NCBI GenBank assembly: GCA_963921825.1
Contig: OY997594.1
Location: 60,621,675 to 60,685,674, forward strand
Length of the DNA stretch: 64,000 bases
Source: Erodium maritimum
Lineage: Eukaryota > Streptophyta > Magnoliopsida > Geraniales > Geraniaceae
Direction: 5' to 3'
Part shown: positions 34,111 through 45,180 of the stretch, piece after piece
Position numbering within the stretch: position 1 is the first letter of the stretch
Layout of the letters: every line of letters starts with the position of its first letter
Notes under the pieces: generated by a model
The model's database searches: none
The model's input: only the letters and a program-made list of their open reading frames with translations
Told to the model about the DNA's origin: nothing
Made by a program: the position numbers and the translations under genes

Positions 34111-37100
34111 TGTAATAACCACTCCCGGTCAACGCCAGTCAAACCTGCGAAAAACAGGAAAATTTAAAAAATTTAAGACTGACAGTTAAGTAAACCTAAA
34201 ATGACCCCGAGTGTCATACCGGACTTAAGTTGACCCCGTTATTGACCAAAGTGAGTTCCGGGGGACTCAGGGCAACTTTCTGATCAATTTGGGAAATGTT
34301 GACTTTTCGCTGGAAAAGTCAACCGAGCGACGTTTTGGTCCATTCGAGGACCGTTTTGGTCCATTCGAGGACCGTTTTGGATCCGAAAAGCTTAGCCGTC
34401 GTCGCAGCGGTCTTAGTTGAGCCGTTTCCTTGTAGCCCGTCAAGTTTCGTAATTTCTTGGGAAAAGTGCCCGTTCGGGGCCCGAAACGTCCGTTTTTCAC
34501 AAAACTGATTGGAAAATATCAACTAGATATTTTCCAAAAGGTGTGGGACCCACCTTGACACTTGTCAAGTATATGGTGGTGTTAGTTTTGGGGGGAAAGT
34601 GTGTGGTTGTAAGGTGTGGCCGAGTATAAGGTTTTAAAGGAGGAAAAGTTAGTTTTGTTGTTAGTTTATTAAATTAGAAAGAAGAAGAGAGGTTTTAGAG
34701 AGAGAAGGAGAAGGAGAAGAAGAGAGAAGAAGGGACGTTGAGCTAGGGTTTGTGATCGAGCCCTTGGATCGAGTCAAAGCAAAGAGCAATCCCGTTCCCC
34801 TCGTTCTCCTCTACGGTAATACCCGAACCGATTCTCGTTTTGGTTATTTTCTTGGAAGCTAGGGTTTGAGTATAAACTAAGGCTTAGGGTTGTGTAGAGT
34901 GTGGGGAGGTGTTGGAGACGTTTTAGAGGTGTTTGGGGGTTCAATTTCACGTTTTCCGGTGACCGGAGGCTCGGGAGGAGCTTCGGCCACCGTGGGTGGT
35001 GGCCGGCCGGCCATGAGGTGGCTGGCCGGAGCTGGCAGCAGCCACCACATGGTGGCCGAGCCTCCCCTTAAACTCTAGGGTCTCGGCCAAGTAGTGTGGG
35101 TGGGGGCCACATGCTCGGGTGCTCGGGTTTTATCGTTCGGGTGGTTTAAAACGTTCCCCGGACCATTTATCCTTAATCGAATCGAAATTTGGAATTAAAT
35201 TGGAGAAGTTGTAATTAACAGGTTTTGGAAACTTTAAACGTTAATTAATTGACTTAGAAGTCGGAATTCAATTCCGTCAAGTGCGTTGGGTTCCTTGAAA
35301 TATTCTAAGGCCGTAGAAACGAAAACGGGGGCTTTTGGAGCCCCGGAAGGCAATTAACAAAACCCGGGCAGATTCGCCATGTCGGGCGAATCGGGCCTTT
35401 ACGGGTCCTTTATCAACAATGTCGAGTAATTGGGAAGTTTGGGAGTGATCGACATTGTCGGGGTTAAGTTTGGGCATCGAGTTTATTGGTTTTCGGTTTA
35501 TTCCTGCGAGTTGTTTAGTGACTTTAAATTGTGTTCCTTTAGATCGTGCCACGGACCGAGGCAAGGGAAAGCTGGGTGAGTGACTGAGATCATCACCGGA
35601 GCTCGTGGTTTGGCTTTTGGGAGAACACGCACGAGGTAGGGAAAAGTAGCCGGATCTCGGCCCTGACTAGGGAAAGTTAACAGTAGATTTGCATGTGACA
35701 CCGGGGTGTCGTGGGTTGAGTAGGTTTAATTTAAATACTAGAAAAGCATGATACGGGGTTGTAGCGTTTATCAGAAAAGCATGTTACGGGAACTTAGTAA
35801 TTATTGAGAAAAGCATGTGACACTTAGTAGTGTCGTAGGAGCAGAGAACTTAGCGTTAATTGTTTTACTGGAGGCATATGACCATGCCCGGAGGTTGATT
35901 GTGAAACTGTTGATGTTAGGACTGTTGGCGGCTTGGTTAAGCCGGAGGTTGATTGCTTATTTGGTGTCCTGGGTGGCCATGAGAGCCCGTATTTTATTAT
36001 TGAGTTTGGGTGGCCTTGAGAGCCCGTATTATTTATTGATTGAGTTTGGGTGGCCTTGAGAGCCCGTATTTTATTATCGAGTTTTGGGTGGCCTTGAGAG
36101 CCCGTATTATTTATTGATTGAGTTTGGGTGGCCTTGAGAGCCCGTATTATTTATTGATTGAGTTTGGGTGGCCTTGAGAGCCCGTATTTTATTATCGAGT
36201 TTTGGGTGGCCTTGAGAGCCCGTATTATTTATTGATTGAGTTTGGGTGGCCTTGAGAGCCCGTGTATTTGAATTGGTGTCTTGGGTGGCCATGAGAGCCC
36301 GTAGTCAATTGTTGGTGTTTTGGGTGGCCTTGAGGGCCCGTGTACTAAGGTTGGTGTCTTTGGCTGGCCTGACCGAGTTAGAGTCTCGGGGGGGGGGGGG
36401 GGTTGCAAGCTTCCTTTAGCTGGCTTACGAGTTAGAGTCTCGGTAAGTTGCAAGCGTTCCTTATGGTTGGTGTCTTGGGAGGCCGTGAGTGCCTGTGGGA
36501 TTGTTGAGTCCGTGTCTTACTATCGGTGTGTCTTGGGAGGCCGTGAGTGCCTGTGGGGCTGTTGAGTTCGAGTTTTACTGTTGGTGTCTTGGTGGCCATG
36601 AGTGCCTGTGAGTGTTGAACTTGTGTTGTTACTGGTTGATGAATTTGCGTGTGATTGTGATTGCGGATCCCGGTAGGTTGCAAGCATTCTTTGGCTGGCC
36701 TGACCAAGTTTGAGTATCAACGGGTTGCAAGCATTCTTTGGCTGGCCTTACACGAGTTTGAGTAACACAGGTTGCAAGCATTCTTTGGCTGGCCTGGTCC
36801 GAGTTTGAGTAACACAGGTTGCAAGCATTCTTTGGCTGGCCTGGTCCGAGTTTGAGTATCACAGGTTGTAAGCATTCTTTGGCTAGCATGATCCGTGTTC
36901 GTGTGAGTGGGAGAGGTTACTGAGCAGCTGGTATGCGATCCTTTGTGATCTTGTTTGGTGTGCGATCCTTTGTGATCTTGTTTGGCGTTGTGTAGTCTTT
37001 CTGTCGTGTCCTTGGAGAAGGTCGTCGATAGTTGTGTCGGGTCTACATTGTGTTATCGAGTGTTGAGTCTGTTGAGGAAGGTAACGGGTTGTGGGTCAGT

Positions 37101-37491
37101 TGGGTACTTGAGTTGGGGACTATAGTCCCAGTGTTGGGTTTGGTTTTAGTGTTACTGGCTTTGTCTGCTAATTATGCCGTAGTCAGTCTGTTATTCGCGG
37201 TGGTGAGCGAACGCTCACCCCTAGCTGCTTTTCCTACAGGTACCGTTCGTAGTCTGGACTAGGTGAGCTTCTGAAGCTTGAAGAGCTTGAAGCGGGTTTC
37301 TGGGTGTTTTGAGTCTAGCGACGGATACCTCGTTTTTAGTCCACTTGTTGGGACGTGTTTTAAGTTGTAATTACTATTTTTGTTGAACAAATGATGTACT
37401 TTAAAGTGTTTAAATGGAAAAGGTTTCAAGGTGTTTTCTTATTTTAAATGTTCGCGTCCCGAGTTCGTTTTATTGAAATTGGGGCGTGACA
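34111..37491 (+). repeat. 5' LTR, 3.38 kb
   Basis: It starts TGTAATAACCACTCCCGG and ends ATTGGGGCGTGACA. It contains internal minisatellites (about 35950-36330 with 'gggtggccttgagagcccgt', about 36655-36890 with 'ggttgcaagcattctttggc') and the palindrome at 37202-37219. Its length is extreme for a plant LTR. Confidence 0.95.
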
Positions 37492-37494
37492 GCT

Positions 37495-37506
37495 TGGTAT
37501 CAGAGC
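37495..37506 (+). other. Primer-binding site (tRNA-iMet)
   Basis: TGGTATCAGAGC, a perfect complement of the 3' end of plant initiator tRNA-Met, three bases after the LTR end. Confidence 0.95.
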
Positions 37507-38868
37507 TCGAGATTTCACACCTCGGACTGTCCGTCAATTAGGTGGGGAGGGTCGAGTCAATGTAGACCCGTAGTGTTATGAGTCCTGGTTGAGTTTGTGT
37601 GTATGTGCAGTGTTTTTATTGCTGGTTTGTTGATTGTTTGATTTTGCTTGAAATGTTTTTAAGCGGTCGCGGGTCGACTCAGGAGCGCTCCTGTAGTCGA
37701 ACGTGACGGTGCTGATATCAAGTCGGTACAACGTAGTTCGGGGACGCCTGGACCGGGTTGTAACTGCGTGATGTCAAGTATGAGGTTTTAAAAAAAAAAT
37801 GAAGTGGAGAAAGCTTTAAAATTTTGATTGTTTTGATGTTGTTTGACGCCGTGGGCGTTTGTGTTTGATTTTGGTAGGCCCGGTGGGCGTGTCTTGATTT
37901 TGTGTGACGCCGTGGGCGTTTGTGTTTGACTTCGATTGGCCCTGTGGGCGTATTGTGATTGTTGTTGGTTGGCTCGGTGGGCGCTGTTTGACTTTGGTTG
38001 GCCCGGTGGGCGGGTGTCGTCGTTGTCGTTGTTATGGGTGTTTCGCCGGTTTGGCTTGTGTTTGTGGTTTAGTCGGGTTTTGTGGTACGTGTTATGTGTT
38101 TGGTGGTCGTTGTCTGCGACGTACTAGTGTGCGGGTCGCCAAGAGACTGGTGGAATACGAGTACCCTCGGGTAAGAGTTCGTTTCGTCGTGCGTTTAGGT
38201 TTGTGGTTGTGTGACTCGGTTCTTGTTCGTGCGGTTGAGCGTTGGTTTTAGGGGTTTGAGTTCGCGGTTATGGGTTGTAGAGGTCGTAGGCCTGGTGTAC
38301 GGTTGGACTGTTGTTGAGTTTTACGCTTACGTATTAGTATACTTAAGGCTTTAATAGCGCGAGCCGTGGTGTCTTACTATTTTGAGGACGTGTTTCCCGT
38401 GTCGAGGTTCATCTTACTCGAGCGAGTACTTGAGGTGTTGTTAGCATGGATGGTGGGATGTTGGCTTCAGTTCTGTGTTGGTGTTTTGCCCTGACTAGAG
38501 TGGTAAGTCCTTGGTGCGTTACTAGTATGCCATAATCGAGCGGGTGTCCGTGGAGGTGAGCATAACGCTCATCTCCTTTACTACTTTCCCGCAAGGGACG
38601 AGTAGCGAACACCGGTTTGGTTGCGGAAAGTTATAAGTAAGTGCATAAAGGACCGGATGAGGGCTTAGTGTACGTTTGTGTGGTTAAATTTGAGATCTTT
38701 CCGCCTACGTGTTATGATTAAAGTATGATTAGCGTGAGCGGTGTGGCTTTTGGTAACAAGTAAGTTGGGGTAGACGTGGGCTGTGTGAACGTTAGTGTAT
38801 TCGAGTTGTCGTCTTTATCTGAGTTCGCAACTGAATGTTTGCGTGTATCCGTGCAGAGGATACTGATT
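37507..38868 (+). other. Untranslated leader of the gag-only element
   Basis: 1.36 kb without a convincing gene. 'gccgtgggcgtttgtgtttga' and 'ggcccggtgggcg' repeats occur at about 37845-38015. The near-palindrome GGAGGTGAGC...GCTCATCTCC (38552-38576) lies in sequence that resembles the hairpin region of the LTR. It may hold packaging or dimerisation signals, by analogy only. Confidence 0.6.
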
Positions 38869-40362
38869 ATGGCTCGCGGAAGGCGCAGACGAGCATCAGG
38901 AACACGGGGTCAGGCACCCACGCGAGGCCGGCGGGGGCGGTCGGCAGGGGCACCAGGGAGGGTGCCAACCGTCGAGCCCGCTGACTACGCGGAGGCACAG
39001 GGCACTCCCGTCGGAGAAGATGGGAGAAGTGATGCGGGGCCATCTGCAGGCACCCCCAGTGTTCCGCCAGTCGCGGACCCTCCAGTGATGACTGCCCTGG
39101 ATGAGCTTACCAGGACCGTTCAGAGTTTGGTGGCGGTCATCGCCAGCCGAGAGTCGGCTTCGCCAGCACCAGAGGCAGCCGCAGACCCGGTGAGGGCCGC
39201 TCAGACCGAGGATCTTACCTCCCGAGCGCTACTAGATTTCCTGAAGCTCGGGATACCTGTTTTTGTCGGGGAGCCGAATCCCGACCTAGCCGAGCGATGG
39301 ATAGAGCAGGTCACTCGAGACCTGGACACATCGGGTGTCGAGGATGGCCGACGTAGGGTGTCCTTCGCGGCCCACCAGCTGAGAGACAGCGCCTACCACT
39401 GGTGGGGGCGTGTGAAGGACATGGTCGGTTATGACTACAACATCTTCCAGACAGTTTTTATGGAACAGTACTTTCCCGAGTCGGCTCGGTTGGAGCGACA
39501 TCGGCAGTTCCTAGACTTGGAACAGGAGGGGATGACGGTAGCAGAGTACGAGGCCAGGTTCACAGCTTTGGCCAGATTCGCGCCGGAGATGGTGATGACC
39601 GAGCAGAACCGTTGCCTGCGGTTCCAGGGAGGACTGAGGCAGGGGATTCGGAACCAGGTTCTCGCCTTGAGACTGCGGAAGTACACAGATCTCGTGGACA
39701 CCGCATCGACGGTGGAGCAGGGGATCCAGGATGCGGCCAGAACCCGCGAGGTTCAACAGCGACCGACTGACTTTGCAGGGCCGTCGGAGTCACGAGACCC
39801 AAGGAGGCAGAGGACCTCTGGATTCTTCCGACCACCGACTCACCAGGGTGGAACGAGACAGCATGGGTCGGTGGCGTCCATGGGGCCAGTCGCGACACAG
39901 AGGGTGCCGACATGCCATCTCTGCAAGGAGCCAGGCCACTTGCGGCGGGGGTGCCGGGCAGGCCAGGGCTCGGATTCGGGAGCCGATGGGACCAGCTGTC
40001 TCCGGTGCGGCCGTGTGGGACACACGATGGAATGGTGTCGTGAGCCGTTGGGAGCGACATCGGCGCAGCGGCCGCAGCAGTCGCGGACGGTACAGTCACC
40101 CAGGGGTCGCCCTCGTCAGAGTCAGCAATCGAGGTTTTTGCTGCCATCGACGAGCGTGCCAACTCTGAGACAGCAGCAAAGCTATGGGTACCCAGCAGTC
40201 AGTGCGCCGGGTCAGGGGCAACAAGAGTCGGAGGGAAGAATGTACGTAGTTACCGACCCCCAGACCCTAGGATCCTCCACCTACCGCGAGACCTATCAGG
40301 GTACGTGTTCTTTTGTACCTTTTATGAGCGTTATTCAAATTTCGCGGACGAATTTCATTTAA
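38869..40362 (+). CDS. gag: Gag polyprotein (capsid-type domain and two CCHC knuckles)
   Basis: A 497-residue open frame from the first ATG (MARGRRRRASG); an upstream in-frame stretch begins only at a GTG. After a basic, low-complexity N-terminus comes a Retrotrans_gag domain (GIPVFVGEPNPDLAERWIEQ, then FAAHQLRDSAYHWWGRVKDM and FLDLEQEGMTVAEYEARFTA). The C-terminal half has two CX2CX4HX4C zinc knuckles (CHLCKEPGHLRRGC and CLRCGRVGHTMEWC). In the family this protein forms the virus-like particle and binds RNA. The open frame is intact and ends just before the polypurine tract, leaving no room for pol. Confidence 0.93.
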   Translation: MARGRRRRASGTRGQAPTRGRRGRSAGAPGRVPTVEPADYAEAQGTPVGEDGRSDAGPSAGTPSVPPVADPPVMTALDELTRTVQSLVAVIASRESASPAPEAAADPVRAAQTEDLTSRALLDFLKLGIPVFVGEPNPDLAERWIEQVTRDLDTSGVEDGRRRVSFAAHQLRDSAYHWWGRVKDMVGYDYNIFQTVFMEQYFPESARLERHRQFLDLEQEGMTVAEYEARFTALARFAPEMVMTEQNRCLRFQGGLRQGIRNQVLALRLRKYTDLVDTASTVEQGIQDAARTREVQQRPTDFAGPSESRDPRRQRTSGFFRPPTHQGGTRQHGSVASMGPVATQRVPTCHLCKEPGHLRRGCRAGQGSDSGADGTSCLRCGRVGHTMEWCREPLGATSAQRPQQSRTVQSPRGRPRQSQQSRFLLPSTSVPTLRQQQSYGYPAVSAPGQGQQESEGRMYVVTDPQTLGSSTYRETYQGTCSFVPFMSVIQISRTNFI

Positions 40363-40373
40363 GGGGGGTAGAT
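40361..40373 (+). other. Polypurine tract
   Basis: AAGGGGGGTAGAT directly before the 3' LTR start; primes plus-strand synthesis in this element class. Confidence 0.9.
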
Positions 40374-43300
40374 TGTAATAACCACTCCCGGTCAACGCTA
40401 GTCAAACCTGCGAAAAACAGGAAAATTTAAAAATTTTAAGACTGACAGTTAAGTAAACCTAAAATGACCCCGAGCGTCATACCGGACTTAAGTTGACCCC
40501 GTTATTGACCAAAGTGAGTTCCGGGGGACTCAGGGCAACTTTCTGATCAATTTGGGAAATGTTGACTTTTCGCTGGAAAATTCAACCGAGCGACGTTTTG
40601 GTCCATTCGAGGACCGTTTTGGATCCGAAAAGCTTAGCCGTCGTCGCAGCGGTCTTAGTTGAGCCGTTTCCTTGTAGCCCGTCAAGTTTCGTAATTTCTT
40701 GGGAAAAGTGCCCGTTCGGGGCCCGAAACGTCCGTTTTTCGCAAAACTGATTGGAAAATATCAACTAGATATTTTCCAAAAGGTGTGGGACCCACCTTGA
40801 CACTTGTCAAGTATATGGTGGTGTTAGTTTTGGGGGGAAAGTGTGTGGTTGTAAGGTGTGGCCGAGTATAAGGTTTTAAAGGAGGAAAAGTTAGTTTTGT
40901 TGTTAGTTTATTAAATTAGAAAGAAGAAGAGAGGTTTTAGAGAGAGAAGGAGAAGGAGAAGAAGAGAGAAGAAGGGAGGTTGAGCTAGGGTTTGTGATCG
41001 AGCCCTTGGATCGAGTCAAAGCAAAGAGCAATCCCGTTCCCCTCGTTCTCCTCTACGGTAATACCCGAACCGATTCTCGTTTTGGTTATTTTCTTGGAAG
41101 CTAGGGTTTGAGTATAAACTAAGGCTTAGGGTTGTGTAGAGTGTGGGGAGGTGTTGGAGACGTTTTAGAGGTGTTTGGGGGTTCAATTTCACGTTTTCCG
41201 GTGACCAGAGGCTCGGGAGGAGCTTCGGCCACCGTGGGTGGTGGCCGGCCGGCCATGAGGTGGCTGGCCGGAGCTGGCAGCAGCCACCACATGGTGGCCG
41301 AGCCTCCCCTTAAACCCTAGGGTCTCGGCCAAGTAGTGTGGGTGGGGCCCACATGCTTGGGTGCTCGGGTTTTATCGTTCGGGTGGTTTAAAACGTTCCC
41401 CGGACCATTTATCCTTAATCGAATCGAAATTTGGAATTAAATTGGAGAAGTTGTAATTAACGGGTTTTGGAAACTTTAAACGTTAATTAATTGACTTAGA
41501 AGTCGGAATTCAATTCCGTCAAGTGCGTTGGGTTCCTTGAAATATTCTAAGGCCGTAGAAACGAAAACGGGGGCTTTTGGAGCCCCGGAAGGCAATTAAC
41601 AAAACCCGGGCAGATTCGCCATGTCGGGCGAATCGGGCCTTTACGGGTCCTTTATCAACAATGTCGAGTAATTGGGAAGTTTGGGAGTGATCGACATTGT
41701 CGGGGTTAAGTTTGGGCATCGAGTTTATTGGTTTTCGGTTTATTCCTGCGAGTTGTTTAGTGACTTTAAATTGTGTTCCTTTAGATCGTGCCACGGACCG
41801 AGGCAAGGGAAAGCTGGGTGAGTGACTGAGATCATCACCGGAGCTCGTGGTTTGGCTTTTGGGAGAACACGCACGAGGTAGGGAAAAGTAGCCGGATCTC
41901 GGCCCTGACTAGGGAAAGTTAACAGTAGATTTGCATGTGACACCGGGGTGTCGTGGGTTGAGTAGGTTTAATTTAAATACTAGAAAAGCATGATACGGGG
42001 TTGTAGCGTTTATCAGAAAAGCATGTTACGGGAACTTAGTAATTATTGAGAAAAGCATGTGACACTTAGTAGTGTCGTAGGAGCAGAGAACTTAGCGTTA
42101 ATTGTTTTACTGGAGGCATATGACCATGCCCGGAGGTTGTTTGTGAACTTATCGATATTAGGAGTACTGGAGGCATATGACCATGCCCGGAGGTTGATTG
42201 TGAAACTGTTGATGTTAGGACTGTTGGCGGCTTGGTTAAGCCGGAGGTTGATTGCTTATTTGGTGTCCTGGGTGGCCTTGAGAGCCCGTATTATTTATTG
42301 ATTGAGTTTGGGTGGCCTTGAGAGCCCGTATTTTATTATCGAGTTTTGGGTGGTCTTGAGAGCCCGTATTATTTATTGATTGAGTTTGGGTGGCCTTGAG
42401 AGCCCGTATTATTTATTGATTGAGTTTGGGTGGCCTTGAGAGCCCGTATTTTATTATCGAGTTTTGGGTGGCCTTGAGAGCCCGTATTATTTATTGATTG
42501 AGTTTGGGTGGCCTTGAGAGCCCGTGTATTTGAATTGGTGTCTTGGGTGGCCATGAGAGCCCGTAGTCAATTGTTGGTGTTTTGGGTGGCCTTGAGGGCC
42601 CGTGTACTAAGGTTGGTGTCTTTGGCTGGCCTGACCGAGTTAGAGTCTCGGGGGGGTTGCAAGCTTCCTTTAGCTGGCTTACGAGTTAGAGTCTCGGTAA
42701 GTTGCAAGCGTGCCTTATGGTTGGTGTCTTGGGAGGTCGTGAGTGCCTGTGGGGTTGTTGAGTCAGTGTCTTACTGTCGGTGTGTCTTGGGAGGCCGTGA
42801 GTGCCTGTGGGGCTGTTGAGTTCGAGTTCTACTGTTGGTGTCTTGGTGGCCATGAGTGCCTGTGAGTGTTGAACTTGTGTTGTTACTGGTTGATGAATTT
42901 GCGTGTGATTGTGATTGTGATTGTGATTGTGATTGCGGATCCCGGTAGGTTGCAAGCATTCTTTGGCTGGCCTGACCAAGTTTGAGTATCAACGGGTTGC
43001 AAGCATTCTTTGGCTGGCCTGACACAGTTTGAGTAACACAGGTTGCAAGCATTCTTTGGCTGGCCTGGTCCGAGTTTGAGTAACACAGGTTGCAAGCATT
43101 CTTTGGCTGGCCTGGTCCGAGTTTGAGTATCACAGGTTGTAAGCATTCTTTGGCTAGCCTGACCCGTGTTCGTGTGAGTGGGAGAGGTTACTGAGCAGCT
43201 GGTATGCAATCCTTTGTGATCTTGTTTGGTGTGCGATCCTTTGTGATCTGTTTGGTGTTGTGTAGCTGTCGTTTGAGTCCTTGGGAGAGGTCGTCAATTG

Positions 43301-43763
43301 TTGTGTCGGGTCTACTTACGTGGTTGAGTGTTGAGTCGTTCGAGGAAGGTCACCGTGGGTGTTTGTAAGTTAGAGTACTCGGGTTGGGGATGGTGTTTCC
43401 CCGGTGTTGAGTTGTTGTTGGTGTTACCTGCTTTGTCTGCTAATTATGTCGTAGTCAGTCTGTTATTCGCGGTGGTGAGCGAACGCTCACCCCTAGCTGC
43501 TTTTCCTACAGGTACCGTTCGTAGTCTGGACTAGGTGAGCTTCTGAAGCTTGAAGAGCTTGAAGCGGGTTTCTGGGTGTTTTGAGTCTAGCGACGGATAC
43601 CTCGTTTTTAGTCCACTTGTTGGGACGTGTTTTAAGTTGTAATTATTATTTTTGTTGAACAAATGATGTATTTTAAAGTGTTTAAATGGAAAAGGTTTCA
43701 AGGTGTTTTCTTATTTTAAATGTTCGCGTCCCGAGTTCGTTTTATTGAAATTGGGGCGTGACA
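40374..43763 (+). repeat. 3' LTR, 3.39 kb
   Basis: Near copy of the 5' LTR, with the same TG...CA ends. The main differences are in minisatellite copy number (about 42100-42560 and 42940-43145). Palindrome at 43474-43491. Confidence 0.95.
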
Positions 43764-43768
43764 GTGTT

Positions 43769-43965
43769 GACAACCACCCCCATCGATACTTATCCCCCAC
43801 ATCAAGCGTGGTCTGTGAGGGAACCGGCCAGATGGGACAGAGGGGCACTAGAGCGGCGCGACCGACAAAACCACCACTATGTGGCGACATGGCAGGAGGA
43901 AGCACCATAGCGGCTTGGGCTTGGGCGTGATTCTCAATAACGAAATGAGAGAGTTTTTTCCTGGC
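43769..43965 (-). mobile_element. 5' part of the split non-LTR copy IV
   Basis: GC-rich sequence after the gtgtt duplication continues the element at 32641-34110 and ends 'gaaatgagagagtttttt', similar to the 5' ends of copies I-III. The border is set by that similarity; no target duplication was found. Confidence 0.5.
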
Positions 43966-44178
43966 TAGTGTTTTAATTGATCAAAAAAGGATTGTTTAGA
44001 TGAGAGAGAAACAAAAAAACGTTCACATAATAAATTATGATATTTTTTCCTTTAATTAATGTTTTTTTTCATTTTTTAATTCATTTCTTTTATAGATTCT
44101 TTTTTTATATAAATTCTTTTATTAAATTTTATACATACTTTTATTTTTTTAATTCTAATTATTTTTCTTTTATATATA
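43966..44178. other. T-rich spacer
   Basis: Nothing recognised; ends in a short (TA)n run where the next element begins. Confidence 0.5.
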
Positions 44179-44435
44179 GGGGAACAATCAAGTACAAACC
44201 CTATTTCGCGTCAGAACGTAGAACTAATCTGGGCCATTGATTATCCAGATCGGATGGCCACCGAAATTCAGGGGGGGTGGTGATTGATTACGAAATCAAT
44301 TACAAGATATGCATTAATTAAAAAGATATTAAAATATATGCATTAAATCTGGGCCATTAATTCTACGATTCAAGGGCCTAGATTGATAGTTCAACGTTCT
44401 GACGAAAGATACAAGTTTGTACCTGATTGTTATCC
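44179..44435. mobile_element. TA-microsatellite-targeting MITE, type A copy 1
   Basis: The 257-bp element has inverted ends, left GGGGAACAATCAAGTACAAA and right (complement) GGATAACAATCAGGTACAAA, extending through 'cgtcagaacgt.gaac'. (TA)n lies on both sides. A second copy is at 44872-45134. Confidence 0.85.
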
Positions 44436-44445
44436 TATATATATA

Positions 44446-44818
44446 AGGAGACAATCACGTGCGAACCTCCCTTACGGTGCGAACCTGCGAACCTCAAATC
44501 TGGTTTGCGGAAATAGCGAACATGGTTTGCGGAAATAAGCATCCCAGTTTGCGGAAAAAAAGTTTGAAAAACAGCATTTTTATCTTGGGAAAATATATGG
44601 TTTGCGAAAATAGTGTATCTGTTTTGCGGAAATAGCGAATATGGTTTGCGGAAATAAGCATCCCAGTTTGCGGAAAAACAGTTTGAAAAAAAGCATTTTA
44701 TCTTGAGAAAAATATGGTTTGCGAAAACACCGCAAACCAAGAACACTATTTCCGCAAACCAGATACACTACACAAGCATGTTCGCACCGTAACCCCTGGT
44801 TCGCACCTGATTGCACCC

Positions 44819-44819
<1 letters not shown>
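44446..44819. mobile_element. TA-microsatellite-targeting MITE, type B (derivative of the large element at 50357)
   Basis: Inverted ends are AGGAGACAATCACGTGCGAA (left) and CGGGTGCAATCAGGTGCGAA (right, complement), continuing as 'tacggtgcgaac'. The left end resembles the left end of the large element at 50357 (GGGACGCTATCAGGTGCGAA...gcgaacctgcgaac). The interior repeats 'gtttgcggaaata', the motif that fills the large element. (TA)n on both sides. Confidence 0.85.

Positions 44820-44871
<52 letters not shown>
44820..44871. repeat. (TA)26 microsatellite
   Basis: Uninterrupted TA run that forms the joint between two elements. Confidence 0.98.
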
Positions 44872-44874
<3 letters not shown>

Positions 44875-45132
44875 GAACAATCAAGTACAAACCTTATTTC
44901 GGGTCAGAACGTAGAACTAATATGGGTCATTGATTAACTAGATCGGATGGCCACCAAAATTCAGGAGGGGTGTGGGTGGTGATTGATTACGAAATCAATT
45001 ACAAGATATGCATTAATTAAAAAGATATTAAAAGATATGCATTAAATCTGGGCCATTAATTCTACATTCCAAGAGCCCAGATTAAAAGTTCTACGTTCTA
45101 ACGAAAGATACAAGTTTGTACCTGATTGTTAT

Positions 45133-45134
<2 letters not shown>
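44872..45134. mobile_element. TA-microsatellite-targeting MITE, type A copy 2
   Basis: 263 bp, very similar to 44179-44435, with the same inverted ends and interior ('gggtcattgatta', 'aagatatgcattaa'). Confidence 0.88.

Positions 45135-45178
<44 letters not shown>
45135..45178. repeat. (TA)22 microsatellite
   Basis: Joint between MITE A2 and the next element. Confidence 0.98.

Positions 45179-45180
<2 letters not shown>

Larger units (their letters stand above)
34111..43763 (+). mobile_element. Giant-LTR, gag-only LTR retrotransposon, complete insertion
   Basis: The element has two near-identical LTRs (34111-37491 and 40374-43763), a tRNA-iMet primer-binding site, a 2.9-kb interior with one gag gene, and a polypurine tract. 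It is flanked by the perfect 5-bp duplication gtgtt (34106-34110 and 43764-43768). No protease, reverse transcriptase or integrase is present, so it belongs to the non-autonomous gag-only (TR-GAG-like) class. The gag type suggests a Ty3/gypsy parent. By eye the first 1.8 kb of the two LTRs differ at about ten positions, so the insertion is young. It looks whole for its class. Confidence 0.93.
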
